Of a stretch of 61,550 nt of DNA, positions 17,209 through 25,667 are shown one piece after another. Positions within the stretch are counted from its first letter, which is position 1. Every line of letters begins with the position of its first letter. The notes below the pieces were generated by a model that did not search any database, was not told where the DNA came from, and was given only the letters and a program-made list of their open reading frames with translations. The stretch lies in the NCBI RefSeq assembly GCF_002440555.1, contig NZ_DJUR01000004.1:1-61550 (forward strand), written 5' to 3'. The stretch comes from Aerococcus sp. UBA6277. GTDB lineage: Bacteria > Bacillota > Bacilli > Lactobacillales > Aerococcaceae. The position numbers were made by a program, and so were the translations under genes.

Positions 17209-17802
17209 TTATATGTAATCTAGAGAATAATCGAGAGGAGGAAAAATGTCACTAAACAACAAAATTTTCATATCGTTAATGTACATCTGATACGTTCTAG
17301 GGTGGTCATCCGTTTCTGGAAACGAGCTATCTTTATAAAGGTCATATTGCGTTGCATTAAGATTCTCAAACCCCACTTTTTCTTCATAAAATGGCACTGC
17401 TTCTTCAAGTGCTTCCAAGAAAACACCTTTTAATTCGACAAAAGGGCTTATAGTATTCATTATTCTGAAAGCAAAATTGATTAAATAAGTTCCATAACCC
17501 TCTCGAGCACTATGTTTGTCCACGGCAATAAAGTTAATTTTTAAAACTGGTATCTTTTCTTCTTCAGTCTTAATAATGTCTTTTGCTAATCTAACACGAT
17601 CTAAACTATACACCATGTATGCAACTACCCTATGGTTTTCTGTAAGTACTAACATTCTATTTGTTCTTTCATAACCATTACCATTAGGGGTAATACGGTT
17701 AATCAGTACCTCATTCAATTTTGGAACTCCACAATCAAAATTAATATAATCCGATTCCGAAAAAATCAAATTATCTACATTAGCTATATTTACGTTCGCC
17801 AT
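17209..17802 (-). CDS. GNAT acetyltransferase with TacT-like N-terminal signature
   Basis: This 197-residue protein has near its N-terminus YINFDCGVPKLNEVLI, closely resembling the FDCG-x-x-x-LN-x-L motif of TacT/AtaT-type GNAT toxins that acetylate aminoacyl-tRNA. The central acetyl-CoA loop AREGYGTYLINFAF fits a GNAT domain, and VPFYEEKVGFE is the usual C-terminal element. The ATG has no clear ribosome binding site and lies inside the 3' end of the upstream small gene, so translation is probably coupled. Known TacT antitoxins are ribbon-helix-helix (DUF1778) proteins, and the upstream gene does not look like one. A toxin or a protective acetyltransferase are both possible. Confidence 0.75.
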   Translation of the reverse strand: MANVNIANVDNLIFSESDYINFDCGVPKLNEVLINRITPNGNGYERTNRMLVLTENHRVVAYMVYSLDRVRLAKDIIKTEEEKIPVLKINFIAVDKHSAREGYGTYLINFAFRIMNTISPFVELKGVFLEALEEAVPFYEEKVGFENLNATQYDLYKDSSFPETDDHPRTYQMYINDMKILLFSDIFPPLDYSLDYI

Positions 17803-17968
17803 TATTATAAATATTTCCTACTTTAATATTTTTAGTCTTTTTTTGATTTTGAATAAAGTGTTCTTTTGCTGAAGATGACATAGAAGTAGAACTAAACGCA
17901 CGAGTTACAGCAGCTCTATCTCTACTATTTTTAGGGTTTATTGTTAGGTTTTTTGTGATTACTGCCAT
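17780..17968 (-). CDS. Small basic partner of the GNAT gene
   Basis: This 62-residue protein is rich in Ser, Thr, Asn and Lys (MAVITKNLTINPKNSRDRAA, then a serine-rich stretch and KNIKVGNIYNNG). I start at ATG 17968 because GGAGG lies about 7 bases upstream. Its stop overlaps the GNAT start by 23 bases. The position before an acetyltransferase is where an antitoxin would be, but no known DNA-binding fold is visible. It may instead be a substrate or a leader that tunes expression. I do not recognise the family. Confidence 0.65.
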   Translation of the reverse strand: MAVITKNLTINPKNSRDRAAVTRAFSSTSMSSSAKEHFIQNQKKTKNIKVGNIYNNGERKYS

Positions 17969-18132
17969 TTTGCTACCTCCATACTTTTCTGACACACCCC
18001 GTGTGGTTGTCTAGTTTGTTCGTTAACTAAAATATACTACATTAAATATAAAAATGAAATAGATATGCTATAAAAATTAGCATAATTCGATAAAATTTAA
18101 CATTATCTATAACGAGTAACAAAATAAAAAAA

Positions 18133-18163
18133 AGAGGTAGCAGACACTTAGTCCACTACCTCT
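18133..18163 (-). terminator. Terminator of the late/lysis operon
   Basis: AGAGGTAG (18133-18140) pairs with CTACCTCT (18156-18163). On the minus strand a long T-run follows. It lies directly after the endolysin gene and is the main end of the late transcript. Confidence 0.9.
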
Positions 18164-18175
18164 ACTAATTTAGAA

Positions 18176-19408
18176 CTATTTAACTGTCGCACCAGTACCT
18201 GAACCAGCATAAATTGCTACTCGTCCTTTGACGTCAGTGTCAATTAAGTAAATATCTTTTGCCGGATTACCAACAATGTTATAAGTCAATCCACCATATT
18301 TCTTAGGTGTTAATAGATGAATCTCATTTCCAACTGTATAAGGACCTTTGACACGATACACTCGCCAAGTATCAGCGCTTGCAGGTAAATACAGTTTCTT
18401 AGTAGTATTAGCCACGCTACCACCCTTACCTGTGATAGTAGCACCCGTTCCTGGTCCTGCATAAATGGCAACAGTACCTTTGACGCTTGTCTTAATTAGA
18501 TAAACATGAGGGGCTGGGTTGCCTAAAATGTCATAAGTCAACCCACCGTAAGCGCTAGGTGTTAACAAGTGTACCTCATTACCAGTGGTGTACGGACCAC
18601 TAGCATTGTATACTCGCCATGTTTTAGCACTCACTGGTAAATGTAGCTGTTGACCAGTTGACGTTGTAGTAGCTGGATTAGCCACATACAGTTTTGATTC
18701 TGGGAAAATTAAGTTAGGGTTTTCTAGTTTATTCCACTTAACTAGATTATCAACTGTCACACCGTATTTCTTGGCGATCGCACCTAAAGTTTCACCAGTT
18801 TGAACCTTGTGCATTTTAGCTGTAACAGAAACATAGCCATCGTTTTGAGTTGTGTTAGCAGCTTTTTGAGCCACCTTGTAACCGGCCAATTCAGCTTTAA
18901 AGTTCTTCCACTTTTTCCAATCATTCCATTGCCAGTTACCTGGGCATAGCTTACCAGACACGTCGTAGTGTCGAATAACACGTTCGTCTGGAATATTATA
19001 TTTTTTCTGTAATTGCTTAGTAAGCCACTTTGCACGCTTGATAGTTTCAGGATGAAAGTCCCAATGCCAAACGTCTGAACCAGTGGTAACGTCCTGACAC
19101 ATCTCAATACCGATTGAGTTGTTATTAGTCGCACCGTAGCCATGATAACCATTATAAGCACCCTTACCAGTACGGTATCCATCACCAACATGCCAAGCGG
19201 GCGTATCGTCTTCTACCACTTGCACAATACCGTTTTTGTCAACGAAATAGTGAGCTGAAGAACCACGATATACTGACTTAAAGTAATTAGCATTTCCCCA
19301 CGCTTGTCCTTCAGCACCCACAAAATGTTCAATGATCCATTGTGGGTTGTTCAAGCCTTTAGCGCCTTTATTGATTAAAGTTAAGGCTTTTTCGATTTTG
19401 TAAGACAT
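18176..19408 (-). CDS. Endolysin: N-acetylmuramoyl-L-alanine amidase with LysM and two C-terminal repeats
   Basis: This 410-residue lysin has an N-terminal Amidase_2 domain (about residues 15-165) with the zinc-ligand histidines in WIIEHFVG and IRHYDVSGKLCPG, so it cuts the bond between MurNAc and L-alanine in peptidoglycan. A LysM domain follows (about 203-248, HKVQTGETLGAIAKKYGV), and then two homologous repeats of about 75 residues (LHLPVSAKTWRVYNASGPY and LYLPASADTWRVYRVKGPY) that probably bind the wall. It has no signal peptide, so it needs the holin. Its ATG overlaps the holin stop (TAATG). Confidence 0.93.
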   Translation of the reverse strand: MSYKIEKALTLINKGAKGLNNPQWIIEHFVGAEGQAWGNANYFKSVYRGSSAHYFVDKNGIVQVVEDDTPAWHVGDGYRTGKGAYNGYHGYGATNNNSIGIEMCQDVTTGSDVWHWDFHPETIKRAKWLTKQLQKKYNIPDERVIRHYDVSGKLCPGNWQWNDWKKWKNFKAELAGYKVAQKAANTTQNDGYVSVTAKMHKVQTGETLGAIAKKYGVTVDNLVKWNKLENPNLIFPESKLYVANPATTTSTGQQLHLPVSAKTWRVYNASGPYTTGNEVHLLTPSAYGGLTYDILGNPAPHVYLIKTSVKGTVAIYAGPGTGATITGKGGSVANTTKKLYLPASADTWRVYRVKGPYTVGNEIHLLTPKKYGGLTYNIVGNPAKDIYLIDTDVKGRVAIYAGSGTGATVK

Positions 19409-19668
19409 TATTTAACATCTCCTTTACTTGATTGTTTAATCAACTCGTTACCAAATACAGTTACACCAGCCACTAGCACTGCCTGCACGATGTTATTTGC
19501 AGTATAAGCACCTAGTAACAGTGGTGTGAATCCTAAGCTAACTACTAACAATACTAGCGGTATCCATTTGTTACCTAATAATTCTGTACCTTTTATAATC
19601 TCCCCAATAATAAAAAGGACTGGAATCATGACCAGTCCTTCTTGCACGACATAATTTAAAATGTCCAT
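19408..19668 (-). CDS. Holin
   Basis: This 86-residue protein has two or three hydrophobic segments (VMIPVLFIIGEII, IPLVLLVVSLGFTPLLLGAY, IVQAVLVAGVTVFG) and a charged C-terminal tail ending KQSSKGDVK, the form of a small phage holin that opens the membrane to release the amidase. It lies between the coiled-coil membrane protein and the endolysin with TAATG overlaps on both sides, so the lysis genes are translationally coupled. Confidence 0.88.
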   Translation of the reverse strand: MDILNYVVQEGLVMIPVLFIIGEIIKGTELLGNKWIPLVLLVVSLGFTPLLLGAYTANNIVQAVLVAGVTVFGNELIKQSSKGDVK

Positions 19669-20051
19669 TATTTTTCTTCCTCCATTTTGATAAATCCATT
19701 CTTAACTTCTAACCGATAAATGCGCTTGTCGTGGTTATCCATTTCCTCGTCTAGCTCTCCAATTGCTTTAACATTCACATCAGTGATTTTATGTAGGTTA
19801 TCGCTATCACGCCGTGTGTCCTCAATGAGCTGTTTCAAGCTATCAAGTGCTTCAACTAGCGGTTTCTGATTTTCTGAGGTCTTTTGCAAAATGCGTTCTT
19901 GAAATGCGTTCTGTTCTGCAATTTTTTCATCATCTTCTTTTTTTCGCCGTTTTTCCAATGGATTTAAAACGAAATATTTAATTGCCGTGAAAATCGTGAC
20001 GATATAACCTGCGTTTACTGCTATTCGTTCAATTACATATTGCCAATCCAT
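19668..20051 (-). CDS. Membrane-anchored coiled-coil protein of the lysis cassette (XhlA-like)
   Basis: This 127-residue protein has one N-terminal membrane helix (about residues 10-30) followed by a long charged helical part (KRRKKEDDEKIAEQNAF onward) and a heptad-rich C-terminus (ITDVNVKAIGELDEEMDNHDKRI). XhlA-type proteins of Gram-positive phages sit beside holins and help permeabilise the membrane, although XhlA itself has its helix at the C-terminus. The role is inferred from position. Its ATG follows GAAAGGAG, and its stop overlaps the holin start. Confidence 0.65.
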   Translation of the reverse strand: MDWQYVIERIAVNAGYIVTIFTAIKYFVLNPLEKRRKKEDDEKIAEQNAFQERILQKTSENQKPLVEALDSLKQLIEDTRRDSDNLHKITDVNVKAIGELDEEMDNHDKRIYRLEVKNGFIKMEEEK

Positions 20052-20078
20052 TTACACGCTCCTTTCAATAAAAATAAA

Positions 20079-20100
20079 AGCGCCCAAATCAATGAGCGCT
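20079..20100 (-). terminator. Intra-operon terminator-like hairpin before the lysis genes
   Basis: AGCGC and GCGCT form a stem and on the minus strand TTTTATTTTTATTG follows. It lies in the 57-base gap before the coiled-coil gene and probably lowers lysis-gene expression relative to tail genes. Confidence 0.6.
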
Positions 20101-20107
20101 AGCTATA

Positions 20108-20419
20108 CTACCCAACTGACCCATTTAAGCTCACGTTAACCGCATTAGCTACTGACTGTTTGATATATACGATATCGCCTGCTTCTAAAACGATATTAAA
20201 TGGCAACACTTCGTTCGTTCCTGCTAATACTTCATAGTCATATAAAATATCTGCACCGTTCAAAGTGATTGTGATTTTAGATGGTTCTGTTGAAGTGTTA
20301 GTAAACGTTGCTGATGTTAGCATACCTGTGCTACCTTGGGTGACAAAGGCTTGTAATTTGTCAGTTTGTGGTGTGTCAAAGTAAAACCTTTTAGCGTGTT
20401 GATTTAAAAATGTCATCAT
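20108..20419 (-). CDS. Small tail/baseplate-associated beta-rich protein
   Basis: I do not recognise this 103-residue protein by family. It is rich in Thr, Asn and Val with alternating hydrophobic residues, as expected for a beta-sandwich (SKITITLNGADILYDYEVLAG, NAVNVSLNGSVG). It lies between the spike gene and the lysis cassette, where phages often encode accessory adhesion or structural proteins. The first two codons are both ATG and the second may be used. A virion role is inferred from position only. Confidence 0.6.
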   Translation of the reverse strand: MMTFLNQHAKRFYFDTPQTDKLQAFVTQGSTGMLTSATFTNTSTEPSKITITLNGADILYDYEVLAGTNEVLPFNIVLEAGDIVYIKQSVANAVNVSLNGSVG

Positions 20420-20437
20420 AATTATCTATCTCCTCTA

Positions 20438-22399
20438 TTAAAAACCGTATGTACCGTCATGTATATAATATGTACTCTCAATCATATATTGAACGCCTCT
20501 TAAGCCCACTCCAGAAAACCAAATAAGTAGGTAATCATCGTTTTCTGATACTCGGATACCTAAGTTGTTATTATCTTCTGGATTGTTTACATCTTTCTTC
20601 CGCAGCATGTCGTTAGGATTAGATGCAAGTATAGTTTGTGCATCAACAGAATTCGGACCAATTGAACCATATACACTTTGAAGTACACTAACGTTATATT
20701 CTTGCATTACTAAATAAGCAGTTATTTTGAAAATTCGAGTGACTACTTTCCCGCTTGGTATTTCATTTGGGAAATGCAAACTATTACGCTTATGTACAAC
20801 AACTTGCTCAGTTTGATTTAATTTGCTTTCAAAGTTTTTTCTGAAGTAATCTAAATACTCGTATTTCCCGTTAACTTCACTTCTTAGTGGCGTTCCAAAT
20901 GGTTGCGTGATTAAACCTCCAGCGGTTTTTATCTTGCCTCGGAAATAGTTATCATTCCCGCCAATTTGCGTTACAACACCATCATGAGGTACAGAAGTAG
21001 CGTCAACATCCTCCAACGAATCCCATTGTCTGAAAAGATAGTGGTTAGTAGCGTCATCTTGTGAAAATATTCTTCCTCTGCTCACGTACCCTCTACTTAC
21101 TGGTAAACCAATTGGCTTAACTGGATGGACGTAGGCGTTCCCTACTTTAATATTAGTAGCTCTTTCCCTAGTGGTATCGAAGATACCAGTTGTTTCGTCA
21201 ATGTAACAGTCCATTAAATAAGCCTCTGGATGTCCTCCGGCTGTGTCCTCAAACCAAGATCCACTGAAATCAATATCAGAGGTGTTATAAATTTCAGTAT
21301 CAACTGTGTGCATATACGCACCTAGCCAGTTATGTTCGAATACCGCTGCAATGTTGGCACGTTGGATATTAACTAATTCAACACCAAATTTATTATGCGT
21401 AAAGTAAGAATTTGTTACCTTAACCACGTTACCCATGGTATTTAAATCTTCATACTTACCAGTGAACAAAATACCTGTGGAATTGTTTCTAGGTACTCGG
21501 TCACCTTGCACTTGTACGCCTTTTGGTACTTCGGCTGTTATACGGTCTATATCAACTTCGTAAGGACTTACTACCGTCAAGGCATACTTCGGATAGTCGT
21601 TAAATTGTACATTACGAATTAAAACACGGTTACCCCATTCTAAAGTATTTCCATCGCTAGACCTACCGGTAAACCAAACACTTTCCGCTAGGGTTGAAGT
21701 TGTTTTCACAGTAAAATTAACCATTTCAAAAGTGAAGTTACGACCGTTAAAAGCTCTCGATTCAAAACCATTTTCTACACTATCTACAATAGGTTCATAA
21801 CTTAGTTTCGTAGAATCTCTGCTCTCCCCAACCATTCTAATATGTTTAGTTACTTTAATAGGCCTAGTCCATACGTAGTCACCATTGGGAAAGAATAGTT
21901 CCTTAGCTGTTTCAATAGCAAAGTTAATAGCGTTAATAATAGCGTCTGTATCATCAGATTGTCCATCCCCAGTAGCGCCAAAGTCACGAACGTTAACTCG
22001 CCCAGTCTTATTGTCAGTTGAGTCCATTCTACTTCCTATGGTCGGGAAACTTTCTTCAGCCCCAAAAGGCCGTCTAGCAGAAATCACTTCATCGCTGTTA
22101 GTGGTGCCAGCTATTTGGTCATCGAAACGGTTCTGTGTGTCTTTAGACAGCAAATCCGCATTACTAGCTTTATTTATAGCTTCGCTAGCAATCAAACCAG
22201 CATATTCAACGCCTCTTGCAAATGATTCAGTCATATCTGGTAAATACACTTTTCTACGTACATTTTCAGCATGATTCTTAGATACTTCCGGTACTTTGCT
22301 TTGATCATATTCAACTGGGCCTAATTCTTTTAAATCTTCGTCCTTTAATTTAGGCACATACTCCCTTAATACGCTAAGCGGTATCATTCTGTCGTCCAA
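20438..22399 (-). CDS. Tail spike with pectate-lyase-type beta-helix
   Basis: This protein of about 653 residues has an N-terminal helical adaptor (about residues 1-130) and then the classic opening of a right-handed beta-helix, NVRDFGATGDGQSDDTDAI near residue 135, followed by repeated short strands. The fold is typical of phage tail spikes that bind or cut surface polysaccharide. A C-terminal beta domain follows. The likely start is TTG 22399 (AAGGAG 9 bases upstream), with ATG 22387 as the alternative. Enzymatic activity cannot be read from sequence. It is the best candidate receptor-binding protein. Confidence 0.82.
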   Translation of the reverse strand: MDDRMIPLSVLREYVPKLKDEDLKELGPVEYDQSKVPEVSKNHAENVRRKVYLPDMTESFARGVEYAGLIASEAINKASNADLLSKDTQNRFDDQIAGTTNSDEVISARRPFGAEESFPTIGSRMDSTDNKTGRVNVRDFGATGDGQSDDTDAIINAINFAIETAKELFFPNGDYVWTRPIKVTKHIRMVGESRDSTKLSYEPIVDSVENGFESRAFNGRNFTFEMVNFTVKTTSTLAESVWFTGRSSDGNTLEWGNRVLIRNVQFNDYPKYALTVVSPYEVDIDRITAEVPKGVQVQGDRVPRNNSTGILFTGKYEDLNTMGNVVKVTNSYFTHNKFGVELVNIQRANIAAVFEHNWLGAYMHTVDTEIYNTSDIDFSGSWFEDTAGGHPEAYLMDCYIDETTGIFDTTRERATNIKVGNAYVHPVKPIGLPVSRGYVSRGRIFSQDDATNHYLFRQWDSLEDVDATSVPHDGVVTQIGGNDNYFRGKIKTAGGLITQPFGTPLRSEVNGKYEYLDYFRKNFESKLNQTEQVVVHKRNSLHFPNEIPSGKVVTRIFKITAYLVMQEYNVSVLQSVYGSIGPNSVDAQTILASNPNDMLRKKDVNNPEDNNNLGIRVSENDDYLLIWFSGVGLRGVQYMIESTYYIHDGTYGF

Positions 22400-22429
22400 A
22401 ATTATCAACTCCTTTTGTTTAAAATAAAA

Positions 22430-22449
22430 GAGCAGCCAAACGACTACTC
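22430..22449 (-). terminator. Intra-operon hairpin before the spike gene
   Basis: On the minus strand GAGTAG and CTGCTC form a 6-bp stem with one G-U pair and are followed by TTTTATTTT. It overlaps the last codons of the 67-residue gene and may attenuate expression of the spike. Confidence 0.55.
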
Positions 22450-22647
22450 TACTGGTTCCAATTCCTCATCTTGTTGTGGGTTTTTGATATTTTCAATCGC
22501 TTGTAAAACCTCATCAAAACCTTCTTGAGTGATAGCACCTTTTAACATATAACCACTTGCATAAATGTTTACTTGGTATTCATTGAAGGTTTTTGTTCTA
22601 TACCCTTCGATTAAGTTTTCAACAATAAATTCTTCTAAGTTGAACAT
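22444..22647 (-). CDS. Small acidic phage protein of unknown function
   Basis: This 67-residue acidic protein (MFNLEEFIVENLIEGYRTKTF onward, ending DEELEPVE) lies between the baseplate protein and the spike, and its ATG overlaps the upstream stop (TAATG), so it is coupled to the baseplate gene. Small genes at this position in lactic phages (XkdX-like) are often annotated as tail-associated. I see no motif that proves such a role. Confidence 0.65.
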   Translation of the reverse strand: MFNLEEFIVENLIEGYRTKTFNEYQVNIYASGYMLKGAITQEGFDEVLQAIENIKNPQQDEELEPVE

Positions 22648-23816
22648 TAAATAGTACCTCCTAATGCTAATACGGCTTTTCTAAGTTGGTTAATTTCATA
22701 TTGTTGAATATCGTCACGTACAATAGCTAACTCGTCAAAATATCCGTTGGTGTTAATTATCCAGTCCATGGTTTCTTTAGTAGGTTCGTTACCTGCACCA
22801 AAAATTTTGGTTAGGTTTAGCAGAATGACGTTGTCTATAAAGAAAGAATATTGGTCACTTATACTGTTCTTTGTAATGAAATACCTTGGACTTAACATGC
22901 TTGTATCACTTGTTTGAACAACACTGACTACTCCATTAAAAGTTGGTGAAATTTTCACTAGGTTGGTTCTACTAGCGTATTGAAAGTTTAATGTAATGTC
23001 ATGATCATTCGGGTTATAAACGCTAACATTTGTATAAATAATATCATTCGTATCATACTTAACATTTATAGGTTGACTAACACCCGAATAATTAGTTGGG
23101 GACGTGTCGATTTTTAACCTAGAATCTACAACTTCAATTACACCCCCTTGGTGGCTCTTCCACCCTAATAACCCGTCGCTAAAATCACCGTTTTCTACAA
23201 GGTTAACTAATTTAATTTTAGTATTATTGAAAACTTCATTTCTGATTTTATTAATTTCTAATTCTCGCTTAGTTTCATTTTCAACACGCAATGTTTCCGC
23301 TTCGATACGTTGCTGTTCAGCACTTTGACGTGTGGTTTCCGCATTTGCTATTTCTAATTCTTGTTTTGCTAAAGATTCTAGCTCAACTCTTATATCATCA
23401 ATCAATCCGTCTGCAATAGTACGTAAATTTTTCCAGTTGTTAACTTCGGTTAGTTGTGGTGGTCTATCATTGCTTAAGTCATTCTCGATTCTAAAAGCAA
23501 ATTGTTTAGACGTAAAAACTTCCCCGTCTTTAGTAAATTGCAATTGTCCTATCCATTCTCCGTAATGAGCGATAATATCTGATTCTAATTCATACCAGTA
23601 TTTATCTTGACCCTGCGTAACTGATCTAACAATAAAGCTTCGGTCATCTTTGTTTAATAATAAAATTTCAGCACTATCAAAGGTGTGTTCTTTTTCTAAC
23701 AATTCAAACCCCAGCCACAATTCAGTGTCTGATGTATAAAAAGTTGTTGTATTTTTGACTATTTGAACTGACGACTTATTAACTAAATCAATATTAAATA
23801 ACTTTTCTTTTTTCAA
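22647..23816 (-). CDS. BppU-like baseplate upper protein
   Basis: This 389-residue protein starts with a domain typical of BppU N-termini (about residues 1-120, VWLGF-like DTELWLGFELLEKEHTF and a segment ending in the FRIENDL motif). A long Glu-rich coiled coil follows (about 150-195, EIANAETTRQSAEQQRIEAE) and then a C-terminal beta-sandwich that looks like a carbohydrate-binding module (WKSHQGGVIEV, FSDGLLGW). It should link the baseplate core to the receptor-binding protein. The start is TTG with GGGGG upstream. Confidence 0.82.
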   Translation of the reverse strand: MKKEKLFNIDLVNKSSVQIVKNTTTFYTSDTELWLGFELLEKEHTFDSAEILLLNKDDRSFIVRSVTQGQDKYWYELESDIIAHYGEWIGQLQFTKDGEVFTSKQFAFRIENDLSNDRPPQLTEVNNWKNLRTIADGLIDDIRVELESLAKQELEIANAETTRQSAEQQRIEAETLRVENETKRELEINKIRNEVFNNTKIKLVNLVENGDFSDGLLGWKSHQGGVIEVVDSRLKIDTSPTNYSGVSQPINVKYDTNDIIYTNVSVYNPNDHDITLNFQYASRTNLVKISPTFNGVVSVVQTSDTSMLSPRYFITKNSISDQYSFFIDNVILLNLTKIFGAGNEPTKETMDWIINTNGYFDELAIVRDDIQQYEINQLRKAVLALGGTI

Positions 23817-23831
23817 TTTTTGACCCCCTTC

Positions 23832-25667
23832 TTAAACCGGTCTTGGTAATGTTGTTGTATTGTCTGCCGTAATGCCTAAGTAGTTCTGTGGATTCACTGT
23901 ATTTCCACCACTGTGGAAGTTCCCATCTGGACTTAATTCGTAGTGCAAGTGCGGCGCATAGTTTCCGCCCGTACCACCAATTACACCAATCACATCACCA
24001 GCTTTTACAGTCTGACCAACTGATACACTGATTGATTTCAAGTGCATGTAGTTAGACCAGTAACCGTCAGCAGTATGTTCCACGTACACTGCATTACCAA
24101 TTCCACCCGTCATGAATTCAGCCTTACGGACAACGCCATCAGTCGTTGCGTAGGCTTTATAGTTTCTATCGCCATTAGTACCAATGTCATGACCACTATG
24201 TAGCACGCCATCGCGCATGCCATAGGTCATGTCATATTCGATTGAACCAACTGCTTTACCTTCACGAACGAAAAAGTTAACGCCCTCTAGAGTGTAGTCT
24301 ACTGGGAATACACGACTGGTTGCATATCCATTTTCGTCTGTTGGTGGTGTTGGTGGTTGTTCTAAAGATTCTAGTCGTTTAATTAAGTCTGGTAGTGTTT
24401 CGTCTTTAAGAGTTTCATAGTAGCTTGTTGCCGTACTTGCCAATCCACTAACAGTAGTTACTTGTTTAGTAATTCTTTTGCCAAACACTTCAACGTTCTG
24501 TTGCAGTGATCGAGCGTTTCTAAGTTGCTTCTCAAGGTCGATTTGCATTTCAGTTGCAGTTTTGAATTTATCGCCAATTGTTAGTGAACTATCTTCTGGA
24601 TTCATAATATCGATTGTTTTACCGATTACTCTTAACCGCTCAAATATATTCATCACTTGATTAATCAGCATATAACTATTACCGACTTCAAAACTTTCAT
24701 AATCTTTACCTATTAAATATAAATCTAGTGCAGTGACCATATACTGGTTCAACACTAACTTTTGATTTTTGAAAAAGTTTTCTCCAGCAGTAAGTAATGC
24801 TTTCTCAGTAGTTATATCGTCATAGACTTTTACACCGCCACGTATACCAAACACACTTATGAGTTCTTGGTTATCGATGTAATCTTTTCCATTATTAACT
24901 GACTTAATATCCAACCTAGGATATTTCACATCTCTAGGCTCGTTTTCGTCATAATCTTCTGGATCTAATGTTTCACCAAGTGGCTTTAATCTAGTGACTA
25001 TATCTGTTGGGTCTACAGATTTGCTATAAGACTGTAAATTCTTGTCGAGATCGATTATCACATCACTATCATGACCTCGCCTTACAACATAGTCTAAATA
25101 GCGTATGCCACCTTCTTTTCTCATGACTAATTCTCCACCGTACACATCAATTAGCGTACGGTGTAAAGTATCCCAAGTGGATTCAGATTGTTCTAAATAC
25201 ACATAGTAAAAATTGTTTGGATCGGTAATCTCGACGTTTCCAACTACAAAACATTTATATGGTTCGATAAATTTATTGTGGTTATCAATAATCAATTCAA
25301 ACAACTCTTTAGGCGTTCCCCTAAACTCATAGAAACTTTGGTAGCTATCGTGTAGAAATGCCAATTCACTATCACATTCGACTTCGAAACCTATGTCGTT
25401 TTCAGATAAGAACTCCTCGTAAGTGTGAACTCGACCTTCAAAATCAAACTTACCAGATAACGTATTAAACACTTTGATTAGTGTCGTCATTGGTTTGATT
25501 TTAGTATGAATTGGATTGTCTGGTAGATATGAGAAATTAAAACTATCTATATCATTAATCGATTGATTAATCTTACCTTCGGTTAGTTTCAAATCTGACA
25601 TATTCGGACTATGGATAACTTGACCAGTAGTGTCCTCGAATCCGTTGTACATCATCACTTGGTACAT
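23832..25667 (-). CDS. Tail-associated lysin (Tal) with M23 endopeptidase domain
   Basis: This 611-residue protein has an N-terminal phage tail domain (about residues 1-380) that forms the tail tip below Dit, a short helical linker, and a C-terminal M23 peptidase domain (about 470-600). The zinc motif is present as HSGHD and the second histidine motif as HLH in APHLHYEL, so it should cut peptidoglycan cross-bridges during DNA injection. Its ATG overlaps the Dit stop (TAATG). Confidence 0.92.
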   Translation of the reverse strand: MYQVMMYNGFEDTTGQVIHSPNMSDLKLTEGKINQSINDIDSFNFSYLPDNPIHTKIKPMTTLIKVFNTLSGKFDFEGRVHTYEEFLSENDIGFEVECDSELAFLHDSYQSFYEFRGTPKELFELIIDNHNKFIEPYKCFVVGNVEITDPNNFYYVYLEQSESTWDTLHRTLIDVYGGELVMRKEGGIRYLDYVVRRGHDSDVIIDLDKNLQSYSKSVDPTDIVTRLKPLGETLDPEDYDENEPRDVKYPRLDIKSVNNGKDYIDNQELISVFGIRGGVKVYDDITTEKALLTAGENFFKNQKLVLNQYMVTALDLYLIGKDYESFEVGNSYMLINQVMNIFERLRVIGKTIDIMNPEDSSLTIGDKFKTATEMQIDLEKQLRNARSLQQNVEVFGKRITKQVTTVSGLASTATSYYETLKDETLPDLIKRLESLEQPPTPPTDENGYATSRVFPVDYTLEGVNFFVREGKAVGSIEYDMTYGMRDGVLHSGHDIGTNGDRNYKAYATTDGVVRKAEFMTGGIGNAVYVEHTADGYWSNYMHLKSISVSVGQTVKAGDVIGVIGGTGGNYAPHLHYELSPDGNFHSGGNTVNPQNYLGITADNTTTLPRPV

